From Rubrivivax sp. (GTDB lineage Bacteria > Pseudomonadota > Gammaproteobacteria > Burkholderiales > Burkholderiaceae_C): a DNA stretch of 47,970 nucleotides. Both the position numbers and the translations under genes were made by a program. Positions within the stretch are counted from its first letter, which is position 1, and each line of letters begins with the position of its first letter. The stretch covers positions 1 through 47,970 of the forward strand of contig JAUXRG010000001.1 in NCBI GenBank assembly GCA_030681795.1. Direction: 5' to 3'. The notes below the pieces were generated by a model that saw only the letters and a list, made by a program, of their open reading frames with translations, ran no database searches and was not told where the DNA came from. Of this stretch, positions 20,603 to 28,642 are shown piece by piece.

Positions 20603-22486
20603 ATGAGATCCGACACCCGTCACCCCACGCCCGGCGCATTGCCCGGGCTGACCCTCGCCGCCCTGGGCGTGGTCTACGGCGATATCGGCACCAGCCCGCT
20701 GTACGCGCTGAAGGAAGTCTTCCACGGCGGGCATGTCGCGCCGACACCGGCCAATCTGCTGGGCGTGCTGTCGCTGATCTTCTGGACGATGACGGTCATC
20801 GTCTCGCTGAAGTACGTGCTGCTGATCCTGCGCGCCGACAACAACGGCGAAGGCGGCCTGATCGCGATGCTGGCGCTGGCCACCACGGCGGTGAAGGGAA
20901 AGCCGGCACTGCGCAGCACGCTGATGGCGGTGGGGCTCTTCGGCACCGCCATCTTCTACGGCGACGCCGTCATCACCCCGGCCATGACGGTGCTGGGCGC
21001 GGTCGAGGGCATCGACGTCTATGCGCCGCAGTTCCACGAGTTCATCCTGCCGCTGGCCATGCTCGTGCTGACCGGCCTGTTCGCCGTTCAGCGCCTGGGC
21101 ACCGGCGGCATCGGCAAGGCCTTCGGGCCGGTGATGCTGGTGTGGTTTGTCTCGCTGGCCGCGCTGGGCATGCCGCACATCCTGCGCAACCCCTCGGTCC
21201 TGGTGGCGGTGAACCCGATGTACGCGCTGGAATTCTTCCTGGCGCACAAGCTCGTGGCCTTCATCGCGCTGGGCGCCGTGGTGCTCGTGGTGACCGGCGG
21301 CGAGGCGCTGTACGCCGACCTCGGCCACTTCGGCAAGCGCCCCATCCGCTGGGCCTGGTACGGCATCGTGATGCCCTCGCTGGTGATCAACTACTTCGGC
21401 CAGGGCGCCATGCTGCTGGATGCGCCCGAGGCGGTGAAGAATCCGTTCTTCAACATGGCGCCGGCCTGGGCGGAGATTCCGCTGTTCCTGCTCGCCACCG
21501 GGGCGGCGGTGATCGCCTCGCAGGCGCTCATCACGGCGGCGTTCTCGGTCACCAAGCAGGCCGTGCAGCTGGGCATCCTGCCGCGCATGGCCATCAAGCA
21601 CACCTCGGTGCGCGACACCGGCCAGATCTACGTGCCCTTCGTCAACTGGGGGCTGTTCGCCTTCATCATCCTGGCCGTGGGGCTGTTCAAGAGCTCTTCG
21701 GCCCTGGCCGGTGCATACGGCATCGCCGTCACCATCGACATGACCATCACCACCGTGATGACCTTCTTCGTGCTGCGCTACGGCTGGAACTACCCGCTGC
21801 TGGGCACGCTGCTGGCGACCGGTTTCTTCTTCGTCATCGACGTCACCTTCCTGAGCTCCAACCTGCTCAAGCTGCTGGCCGGCGGCTGGTTCCCGCTGGT
21901 CATCGGCTTCGGCATGTTCACGCTGATGCTGACCTGGGTCGAAGGCCGCAAGCTGATGCGCGTGCGCATGCGCGACGATGCCATCGACCTCGACCCCTTC
22001 CTCGAATCCATCTTCATCAGCCCGCCCTTGCGCGTGCCCGGCACGGCGGTATTCCTGAGCGCCGAATCGGGGGCCACGCCGACCGCACTGCTGCACAACC
22101 TCAAGCACAACAAGGTGCTGCACGAGCAGAACCTGTTCGTCACCGTGACGCACCACGAAGTGCCGTGGATCGGCTTCGACCGCCGCTGCGAGATCGAGTC
22201 GCTGGGGCACGACTGCTGGCGCGTGGTGCTGCACTTCGGTTTCAAGAACGACCCCGACGTGCCCGAGGCGCTCAAGCTGCTGCAAGGCCGCGGCGTGCAG
22301 CTCGAGGTAATGGAAACCAGCTACTTCCTCAGCCGCGATACCGTGATTCCCACCTTCGGCGGCGGCATGCCGATGTGGCGCGAAAAGATCTTCGCCAGCA
22401 TGCACCGCAATGCCGCCGGAGCCGCCGATTTCCTGAACCTGCCCACCAACCGCATCGTCGAGCTGGGCACCAAGGTGGAAATCTAG
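20603..22486 (+). CDS. kup: Low-affinity potassium transporter Kup
   Basis: Proton-coupled potassium uptake permease of the inner membrane, 627 aa, about the usual length. The diagnostic start [23 protein letters not shown] is present, followed by about twelve hydrophobic segments, including [23 protein letters not shown] and YFGQGAMLL. The soluble C-terminal part (from about residue 460) has the family ending. It lies 78 bp after gshA in the same direction. Glutathione is known to gate Kef potassium efflux systems, but no link between gshA and Kup is shown here. Confidence 0.96.
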   Translation: MRSDTRHPTPGALPGLTLAALGVVYGDIGTSPLYALKEVFHGGHVAPTPANLLGVLSLIFWTMTVIVSLKYVLLILRADNNGEGGLIAMLALATTAVKGKPALRSTLMAVGLFGTAIFYGDAVITPAMTVLGAVEGIDVYAPQFHEFILPLAMLVLTGLFAVQRLGTGGIGKAFGPVMLVWFVSLAALGMPHILRNPSVLVAVNPMYALEFFLAHKLVAFIALGAVVLVVTGGEALYADLGHFGKRPIRWAWYGIVMPSLVINYFGQGAMLLDAPEAVKNPFFNMAPAWAEIPLFLLATGAAVIASQALITAAFSVTKQAVQLGILPRMAIKHTSVRDTGQIYVPFVNWGLFAFIILAVGLFKSSSALAGAYGIAVTIDMTITTVMTFFVLRYGWNYPLLGTLLATGFFFVIDVTFLSSNLLKLLAGGWFPLVIGFGMFTLMLTWVEGRKLMRVRMRDDAIDLDPFLESIFISPPLRVPGTAVFLSAESGATPTALLHNLKHNKVLHEQNLFVTVTHHEVPWIGFDRRCEIESLGHDCWRVVLHFGFKNDPDVPEALKLLQGRGVQLEVMETSYFLSRDTVIPTFGGGMPMWREKIFASMHRNAAGAADFLNLPTNRIVELGTKVEI

Positions 22487-22525
22487 CCCCCACGCTCCCT
22501 CTGGTCGCTGCCCCCCATGGGGGCG
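22485..22525. repeat. Burkholderiales-type intergenic GC-rich element, copy 1
   Basis: Between kup and the convergent metH1, a CCCCCACGCTCCCT string is followed by GGTCGCTG and the hairpin-forming CCCCCCATGGGGG. A related element in the opposite orientation lies at 31741-31780. Such elements are, to my knowledge, frequent between genes in this family and may act as bidirectional terminators. The remaining bases to 22591 show nothing clear. Confidence 0.5.
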
Positions 22526-22591
22526 CGTTCTGCGGACCGGCGGAGCCGGATCCGCGAACCAGCTTGATCGGCACTTCCGCTGCGGGCGCCC

Positions 22592-23647
22592 TCAGCTGCC
22601 CAGCAGTGCGCTGAACAGCGGGTCCTGCCGCGTCCGCGGTCGGTACGCACCGACGCGGCGGGCAATTTCGGCAATGTGTTCGGGCGTGGTGCCGCAGCAG
22701 CCGCCGGCGATATTGATGAAACCAGCCTGGGCGAACTCGGCGAGCTGCGCGCCGGTGACGGCGGGCGTTTCATCGAAGCCGGTCTCGCTCATCGGGTTGG
22801 GCAATCCCGCATTCGGGTAGCAGCTTACGAAGGTATCGCCGGCCACCTTGGCCAGCTCTTCGATGTAGGGCCGCATCACCGCCGCACCCAGGGCGCAGTT
22901 CAGGCCCACGGCCAGCGGGCGCGCATGGCGCACCGAGTGCCAGAAGGCCGCCACCGTCTGCCCGGAGAGGATGCGGCCCGAGGCGTCGGTGACGGTGCCG
23001 GAGATGATCACCGGCAGCCGCTCGCCGCTGTCTTCCATCAGCTCGTCGAGCGCAAAGATGGCGGCCTTGGCATTCAGCGTGTCGAAAATGGTTTCCACCA
23101 GAAAGAGGTCGCAACCCCCTTCGAGCAGACCTTCGGCCTGTTCGCGGTAGGTGTCGCGCAACTGGTCGAAACTGACGTTGCGCGCCCCGGCGTCGTTCAC
23201 ATCCGGGCTGATGCTGGCGGTGCGCGGCGTGGGGCCCAGGGCGCCGGCCACGAAGCGCGGCCGCGTGGGCGTGGCCGCGGCGTCGGCAGCCTGCCGTGCA
23301 ATGCGCGCCGCGGCGACGTTCATCTCGCGCGCCAGGTGGGCCAGGCCGTAGTCTTCCTGCGCGACGCCCGTCGCGCCGAAGGTATTGGTCTCGATCAGGT
23401 CGGCGCCCGCGGCCAGGTACTGGCGGTGGATCTCCAGGACGAGGTCCGGCCGGGTGAGCACCAGCAGGTCGTTGTTGCCCTTCAGGTCCCTGGGGTGGTC
23501 TGCGAAGCGGGTGCCACGGAAATCGCTTTCGCCGAGCTTGTGGCGCTGGATCATCGTGCCCATGGCGCCGTCGAGGATGGCGATGCGTTCCTGCAGCAGC
23601 GCCACCAGGGCGCCGCCGCGCGTGTAGGCCTGGGGCAGCGGGTTCAT
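22592..23647 (-). CDS. metH: Methionine synthase, homocysteine-binding half (MetH1)
   Basis: Homocysteine S-methyltransferase domain of B12-dependent methionine synthase, 351 aa. It starts with [12 protein letters not shown] and has the three zinc-binding Cys at 251 (GLNC) and 317-318 (GGCCGT), so the active site is complete. The folate, B12 and activation domains of full MetH are missing. In Burkholderiales MetH is commonly encoded as two neighbouring genes; the second half is not found in this window. A TACAAT -10-like hexamer lies 6 bases before the ATG and no Shine-Dalgarno is seen, suggesting a leaderless transcript. Confidence 0.93.
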   Translation of the reverse strand: MNPLPQAYTRGGALVALLQERIAILDGAMGTMIQRHKLGESDFRGTRFADHPRDLKGNNDLLVLTRPDLVLEIHRQYLAAGADLIETNTFGATGVAQEDYGLAHLAREMNVAAARIARQAADAAATPTRPRFVAGALGPTPRTASISPDVNDAGARNVSFDQLRDTYREQAEGLLEGGCDLFLVETIFDTLNAKAAIFALDELMEDSGERLPVIISGTVTDASGRILSGQTVAAFWHSVRHARPLAVGLNCALGAAVMRPYIEELAKVAGDTFVSCYPNAGLPNPMSETGFDETPAVTGAQLAEFAQAGFINIAGGCCGTTPEHIAEIARRVGAYRPRTRQDPLFSALLGS

Positions 23648-23653
23648 GGCGGC

Positions 23654-23659
23654 ATTGTA
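23654..23659 (-). promoter_or_regulatory. -10-like hexamer 6 bp before the metH1 start codon
   Basis: On the minus strand TACAAT (five of six matches) ends six bases before the ATG, so transcription would begin at about the start codon. No Shine-Dalgarno and no clear -35 box are present. Confidence 0.4.
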
Positions 23660-23711
23660 GGAATGCCACCGGGCCTGCGCAGGGCGGCCGGCGCGCGCCC
23701 TTGCACCGGCG

Positions 23712-24533
23712 CTACTGGCTGTGGTCGTGGTAGTGCCGCCGGTGCTTCTTCCTGCCGGCGAAGGCGGCCTCCGGCCCGCGGTTGGAGCGGTGCTTGCGTG
23801 GCTGGCGCGAGTACAGATCGAGTGCCATCACCAGCAGCACCACCGGCACCAGCACGCCGCAGATCAGGGTGAGCGCGGTGCCGGAGACCTCGTCGAGATA
23901 GACCGAGCCGACCTGCGTGACCAGTCCGCTGGCCAGCATCAGCACCTGCTGCGCTCCGGTGACGGTCAGGCCGGCCACCGCCGCGGCCGCCGCGCGCCAG
24001 ATTCGGCGGTGGCCGCTGTCCTGCACGATGGGCGAGAAGCCCAGCCACAGCGCCGAGGGCAACCCGACGACGAGCAGGATCACCCCGGCCACGACGAACT
24101 CGGCCTGCCACAGCACCCCGGGCCGAAAGCCCGCCGCGGCCACCCAGCCGGCCTGCACGCCGGCGGCCAGCGCGGCCAGGAGCGCGCCGCTGGCCAGCGG
24201 GGCCCACCAGCTCCGGCTGCGTGCCAGGGTCCAGGCCACGGCAAAGCTGCCGGCGATGGCGCCCAGCCACAAGGCGGGCACCCATAGCGCGCGGTAGCCG
24301 AGCGGGAAACCCAGCACCTCGGCAGCCTGGGACAGCACCGCCACCGAACACAGGCCCGAGCCCAGCGCGCCGGCCGCCAGGAGCAGGGCGCGCCAGCTCT
24401 GGCGCAAGGCCGGCGCGCGCTGCGCCAGGTGGGCCCAGCTCATCGCCACATGCGAGGCCAGCACGGCCACGCCTGCGGTCGACAGCCACAGCAGCAACGA
24501 ATATTCGAAAGTGGAGGATGCGGCTTCGTTCAT
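23712..24533 (-). CDS. Seven-helix membrane protein, degenerate MHYT-like
   Basis: Integral membrane protein of 273 aa with about seven hydrophobic segments and a basic, His-rich tail ([12 protein letters not shown]). The helix pattern and segments such as [20 protein letters not shown] and [12 protein letters not shown] resemble MHYT sensor domains, which are often fused to GGDEF-EAL. The Met-His-Tyr residues thought to bind metal are not seen: the corresponding places read SVAVLSQ, GVQAGW and TGAQQVLML. It lies 56 bp downstream of a GGDEF-EAL gene on the same strand. The ATG at 24533 is the first plausible start. The MHYT assignment is an inference; it may be an unrelated membrane protein. 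Confidence 0.6.
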   Translation of the reverse strand: MNEAASSTFEYSLLLWLSTAGVAVLASHVAMSWAHLAQRAPALRQSWRALLLAAGALGSGLCSVAVLSQAAEVLGFPLGYRALWVPALWLGAIAGSFAVAWTLARSRSWWAPLASGALLAALAAGVQAGWVAAAGFRPGVLWQAEFVVAGVILLVVGLPSALWLGFSPIVQDSGHRRIWRAAAAAVAGLTVTGAQQVLMLASGLVTQVGSVYLDEVSGTALTLICGVLVPVVLLVMALDLYSRQPRKHRSNRGPEAAFAGRKKHRRHYHDHSQ

Positions 24534-24589
24534 TCGGGGGCGCTGGGCATGGCTTTGAGTGGGCGCATCGTAAGCCAGTCCGGGTGACG

Positions 24590-26098
24590 CTAGGGGCCCA
24601 GCGCCAGCGGCGCGGTGGCGTCGAAGAGCGAGGGGCGGAACATCGCATCGCCCTGGCCTTCGCTGTCGCGGTCGGCCCACAGGGCCAGCGCCGTGGCGGT
24701 CATCGGTTTGGCGAACAGATAACCCTGGAGCTCGTCGCAGCCCAGGGCCACCAGCGCGTCGCGCTGGGCCTCGGTTTCCACACCCTCGGCCACCACGCGC
24801 AGGCCCAGCGAGTGAGCCATCTGCATGATGGCCTGCACGATGGAGCGCGCGCTCGCGTTGTCGGCCAGGTCGGTCACGAAGGCGCGGTCGATCTTGAGCT
24901 CGGCGGCGGGCAGCCGTCGCAGGGAGGCCAGGCTGGACTGGCCGGTGCCGAAGTCGTCGATCGAGATGTGCAGCCCGGCCTGCTTGAGTCTGGCGAAGGC
25001 GGCCCGCGTGTGGCCGGTATCTTCCATGGCCACCGTCTCGGTGATCTCGCAGGTGAACCGCCCGGGCGGAATGCCATGGTGTTGCAGCGTGGCCAGGATC
25101 TGCGACACCAGGTCGTCCTGGCGCAGCTGGTGGCCCGAGATATTGATCGCCATGCGCATGCGCAGGCCGCGGTCGCGCCACTGGGCCGCCTGGCGGCAGG
25201 CCTCCTCGATGACCCAGCGGCCGATGGGCACGATCAGGCCGTGGCGCTCGGCCAGCGGCACGAATACCGCCGGGCTGACCATGCCGCGCTGGGGGTGCTG
25301 CCAGCGCAGCAGCGCCTCGGCGGCGGTCACCTGCAGGCTGAGGGCGTCGATCTTGGGCTGGTAGTAGAGCTGCAACTCGCCGCGCTCCAGGGCCAGGCGC
25401 AGGTCTTGCAGCATTTCGGCCTGCTCGCGCACGTCGACGGCCATGGTCGGGTCATAGTGGGCCAGGGCGCCGCCGCCGCCGAGCTTGACGGCGCGCATGG
25501 CCAGCAAGGCGTGGCGCAGCAGGCGCGGGCGCGAGCCATGGTCCGGGTAGACCGCAATGCCCACCGAAGCCGTGAGCTGCAGCTTCAGCCCTTCGATCTC
25601 GTAGGGGCGCTGCAGCGCCTGCAGCAAGGCCGCGGCGGCGTCGCTGGCGCGCGCGAGGTCGGCGGCCAGCAGCACCGCGAATTCGTCGCCACCCAGGCGT
25701 GACGCTACCGAGCGGCCGCGGGCCGACAGCGCAAGGCGCCTGGCGGCTTCCACCAGCACAGCGTCGCCGACGCGGCGGCCGTAGCCGTCGTTGAGGGTGC
25801 GGAAGTCGTCCAGGTCGATGTACAGCAGCGCCACGGGCGCCGTGCCCTGGTCGCAGGCCCGCACGGCATCGTCCAGCGCGGCCTCGAAGTCAGGCCCGGC
25901 GAGCAGCCCGGTCAGCGAGTCCCGCCCGCGCAACTCGTCGAGCTGCGAGCGGGCGGCATCGAGCCGCGAATTCAGGCGACGCGAAAGCCGGCGGTACAAG
26001 GCCACCGCCGTCAGTGAGGCGAACACGCAGGTCACCAAGAACCAGACCAGGACGTCGGTGGGCGTGAACGCTGTCGCGGCTGTGGCGAGTGGCCCCAT
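24590..26098 (-). CDS. GGDEF-EAL domain protein (c-di-GMP metabolism)
   Basis: Membrane-anchored enzyme of 502 aa. One hydrophobic helix (residues about 15-35) is followed by a GGDEF domain with intact GGDEF at 136-140 and an EAL domain with EAL at 261-263, CEITET at 350-355, DDFGTG at 381-386 and EGVET further on. Both domains look catalytically complete, so the protein could make or break c-di-GMP. The I-site RxxD before GGDEF is absent (RGRS). There is no sensor domain of its own apart from the short N terminus; the adjacent MHYT-like gene could supply one. Confidence 0.93.
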   Translation of the reverse strand: MGPLATAATAFTPTDVLVWFLVTCVFASLTAVALYRRLSRRLNSRLDAARSQLDELRGRDSLTGLLAGPDFEAALDDAVRACDQGTAPVALLYIDLDDFRTLNDGYGRRVGDAVLVEAARRLALSARGRSVASRLGGDEFAVLLAADLARASDAAAALLQALQRPYEIEGLKLQLTASVGIAVYPDHGSRPRLLRHALLAMRAVKLGGGGALAHYDPTMAVDVREQAEMLQDLRLALERGELQLYYQPKIDALSLQVTAAEALLRWQHPQRGMVSPAVFVPLAERHGLIVPIGRWVIEEACRQAAQWRDRGLRMRMAINISGHQLRQDDLVSQILATLQHHGIPPGRFTCEITETVAMEDTGHTRAAFARLKQAGLHISIDDFGTGQSSLASLRRLPAAELKIDRAFVTDLADNASARSIVQAIMQMAHSLGLRVVAEGVETEAQRDALVALGCDELQGYLFAKPMTATALALWADRDSEGQGDAMFRPSLFDATAPLALGP

Positions 26099-26152
26099 GC
26101 GAGGGATATCGACAACTGCGCCGCCGCCTTGAGCCGGCGCATGCGGGGCGGT

Positions 26153-26416
26153 TCAGTGCAGCACGACGGGCTGTTGGGCCAGCGCCGTGAAGCCGGCGAT
26201 GAATTCGTCGATCTTCTCGGGATTCGGGCCTTCTTCCACCAGCGCCTGCACGCCGCGCTGGAAGCTATCGGCCGCCGCGCCCTGAAGATAGATCTCCTTG
26301 CGCGCGAACTTGTCCACGATCTCGTAGCCGCCCCGGTTGGGCGACGCATCTTCGGCCGAGCCGGGCACGTCGAACTGCACGACGACGAAACTGTCGGAGT
26401 TGTAGAGCATCTGCAT
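26153..26416 (-). CDS. DUF3567 family protein
   Basis: Small protein of 87 aa that begins MQMLYNSDSFVVVQFDV, then GGYEIVDKFARKEIYLQGAAADSF; this is the betaproteobacterial DUF3567 (BTH_I0359-like) family. AAGGGG lies about 10 bases before the ATG. It is acidic, with no signal peptide or membrane segment. The function is unknown. It stands 54 bp upstream of the GGDEF-EAL gene on the same strand and could be co-transcribed with it. Confidence 0.88.
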   Translation of the reverse strand: MQMLYNSDSFVVVQFDVPGSAEDASPNRGGYEIVDKFARKEIYLQGAAADSFQRGVQALVEEGPNPEKIDEFIAGFTALAQQPVVLH

Positions 26417-26470
26417 GTGGCGAACCCCCCTTGATGAGCCCAGGTGGGGCGCGGTCGCCCGATTTCAAGC

Positions 26471-27484
26471 TCAGGGCGGCGCCGTGCGTTCGAGCACGAA
26501 CTCGGTAGGCTCGCCCGTGGGCCGCACCGTCAGCCGCGCGCGCACCGGCAAGTGATGGCGTGCGGGGTCGAGCCAGACATCCACCTGCGTGTCGTAGGGC
26601 CGGCTCGGCTCGCGATGCAGGTGCACGGCGCCGGGCACGGGGCCGGAGGGCAGATCGAGCGTTTCGTGGCCGATGACCTCGAAGAGCCACACCGCCGCGT
26701 CGCCGCGCGGGCCGGCCACGAAGAGCTGCACCTGGCGGCCCGCCTCGGCCAGCGAGGGGTCGGCCGCCAGCACGCCGGCGATCTGCAGCATCCAGCTCAG
26801 GCGGTCTTGCGCGCCGGGCACCAGGGGGTACTCGAGCGGCGGCCCGCTGAACGTGATGCGTGCGCTGTCGCGCTGGAAGTTCACCGCGCGCAGCTCGCGG
26901 CCGCGGCGGCTCTCGCTCTGGCGCTCGGGGGCGATGCCCTGCGCGTCCAGGCGGCCCACGCTGGTGGAGGCCGGCAGCGGCACGCCGCCCAGCCAACCGC
27001 GCAGCGTCAGCTCGTAGTGCGCGCCGTCGGTCTGCCAGCGCAGCTCGGCCTGCCCGCTGGTGCGGCCGCGCTGCATCGCGTAGTGCAACGTTATGGCCGG
27101 GGGCAAGCGCGTGGCGTAGACCGGCACGCGCACGCCGCCGGGTTCGGCCAGGGGTTCGGCCAGAGGTGCGTTCAAAGGTGGATCCAAGCGCTGGGCCGGC
27201 GGAAGTTCCGTTGCGGGCGTGGTCGCGGCCGGCGCCGGCCGTGCCCTGGGGGCCTGCGCGGGCGCGGGCACGGCCAGGACTGGCGCCGCCGCACCGTCGG
27301 CCGCTGCGGCGGCTGCCAACGGCAAGGCGATCTGCCGCACCTGCAGCGGCCGGGTCCCCTCGCCTGGCCAGCCCGGCCCGGGCGCGCGCGGCAGCAGGCC
27401 GAGCAGCAGGCTGTGCAGGAACAGCACGGCCGCGACCAGGCTCGCCGCAGCACGGCGCCGCCCAGGGCGCGGGCTTGACGTCAC
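26471..27484 (-). CDS. DUF3108 domain protein
   Basis: Predicted envelope protein of 337 aa from a GTG at 27484. A hydrophobic segment (VAAVLFLHSLLLGLLP, about residues 17-32) is followed by a Pro/Ala-rich linker, then a DUF3108 domain from about residue 135 (TLHYAMQRGRTSGQAELRWQ, then LPSGPVPGAVHLHREP and QVDVWLDPARHHLPVRARLTV). A GTG 60 bases further upstream (27544) is also in frame but would leave 20 bp to the divergent FAH gene, so the inner start is preferred. The function is unknown. A domain of similar appearance ends the caspase-like gene at 30200-30800. Confidence 0.8.
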   Translation of the reverse strand: MTSSPRPGRRRAAASLVAAVLFLHSLLLGLLPRAPGPGWPGEGTRPLQVRQIALPLAAAAAADGAAAPVLAVPAPAQAPRARPAPAATTPATELPPAQRLDPPLNAPLAEPLAEPGGVRVPVYATRLPPAITLHYAMQRGRTSGQAELRWQTDGAHYELTLRGWLGGVPLPASTSVGRLDAQGIAPERQSESRRGRELRAVNFQRDSARITFSGPPLEYPLVPGAQDRLSWMLQIAGVLAADPSLAEAGRQVQLFVAGPRGDAAVWLFEVIGHETLDLPSGPVPGAVHLHREPSRPYDTQVDVWLDPARHHLPVRARLTVRPTGEPTEFVLERTAPP

Positions 27485-27564
27485 GGCGTGGGGCAGGGCT
27501 TGCGGCACCCCACAATAGTGCCACTCTGTGTTCAGTGGCCGCACCTGCCGCGGCCCGCCACCGC

Positions 27565-28563
27565 ATGAAACTCGCCACCCTCAAGGACGGCTCGCGCGAC
27601 GGCCTGCTCGCCGTGGTCTCGCGCGATCTGGCCAGCGCCCACTTCGCCACCGGCATCGCCAGCACGATGCAGCAGGTGCTCGACGACTGGAACTTCATCT
27701 CCCCGCAGCTCGAAGACCTCTACGCCGCGCTCAACGACGGCCGCTCGCGCCATGCCTTCGCCTTCGAGCCCAGGCATTGCATGGCGCCACTGCCGCGCGC
27801 CTACCAGTGGGCCGACGGTTCGGCCTACCTCAACCATGTGGAGCTGGTGCGCCGCGCGCGCAACGCCGAAGTGCCGGCGAGCTTCTACGAGGACCCGCTG
27901 ATGTACCAGGGCGGCAGCGACGACTTCCTCGGCCCCTGCGACGACGCCGTTTTCGCCAGCACCGAGTGGGGCATCGATTTCGAGTCCGAAATTGCCGTCG
28001 TCACCGGTGACGTCGCCCTGGGCACGGCGCCCGCCAGCGCCATCGAGGCCGTGCGCCTGCTCATGCTGGTCAACGACTGGAGCCTGCGCCACCTGGTGCC
28101 GGCCGAGCTGGCCAAGGGTTTCGGGTTCCTGCAGAGCAAGCCCGCCACCGCCTTCGGCCCGGTGGCCGTGACCCCCGACGAGCTGGGTGAGGCCTGGCAG
28201 GGCGGGCGGGTGCACCTGGCGCTGGAGAGTCGCTGGAACGGCCAGCGCGTGGGACTCACCGACGCCGGCCCGGAGATGAGTTTCCACTTCGGCCAGCTCA
28301 TCGCCCACCTCGCCAGGACGCGCCGGGTGCGCGCCGGCAGCCTCGTCGGCAGCGGCACGGTGAGCAACCAGGACTGGAGCCACGGCGTGAGCTGCATCGC
28401 CGAGAAGCGCGCCATCGAGACCCTCGAGCACGGCGCGCCGCAGACCGGGTTCATGCAGTTCGGCGACACCATTCGCATCGAGATGTCGGGCCGTGACGGC
28501 GCCAGCGTCTTCGGCGCCATCGAGCAGCGCGTGGTCGGGCCGGCGCGAAGCTCGCTCGGGTGA
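27565..28563 (+). CDS. Fumarylacetoacetate hydrolase family protein
   Basis: FAH-fold metal-dependent C-C hydrolase of 332 aa. It begins with MKLATLKDGSRDGLLAVVSRDL, the usual start of a betaproteobacterial FAH family. The metal ligands E140 and E142 (DFESEI) and D171 (NDWS) are present. Related proteins are often annotated as fumarylacetoacetases, but no tyrosine or homogentisate genes are near, so the substrate is open. The start is the first ATG, 80 bp from the divergent DUF3108 gene. Confidence 0.88.
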   Translation: MKLATLKDGSRDGLLAVVSRDLASAHFATGIASTMQQVLDDWNFISPQLEDLYAALNDGRSRHAFAFEPRHCMAPLPRAYQWADGSAYLNHVELVRRARNAEVPASFYEDPLMYQGGSDDFLGPCDDAVFASTEWGIDFESEIAVVTGDVALGTAPASAIEAVRLLMLVNDWSLRHLVPAELAKGFGFLQSKPATAFGPVAVTPDELGEAWQGGRVHLALESRWNGQRVGLTDAGPEMSFHFGQLIAHLARTRRVRAGSLVGSGTVSNQDWSHGVSCIAEKRAIETLEHGAPQTGFMQFGDTIRIEMSGRDGASVFGAIEQRVVGPARSSLG

Positions 28564-28642
28564 ACTTCGCGCGCCGAACCGCCGTGGCCCAGCTTGGGTT
28601 GGGCTGGCTACACTCGCCAGTCCGGCCCTCTGGAGAGCCCGC

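Noticed and set aside
19166..22405. Open frame of about 1080 codons on the minus strand opposite gshA and kup
   Set aside because: Same kind of shadow: composition is His/Gln/Val/Arg-rich and the opposite strand carries two clear conserved genes.
23648..23711. Riboswitch (cobalamin, SAM or SAH) before metH1
   Set aside because: The gap is 64 bases and lacks the needed conserved boxes; a -10-like hexamer touches the start codon.
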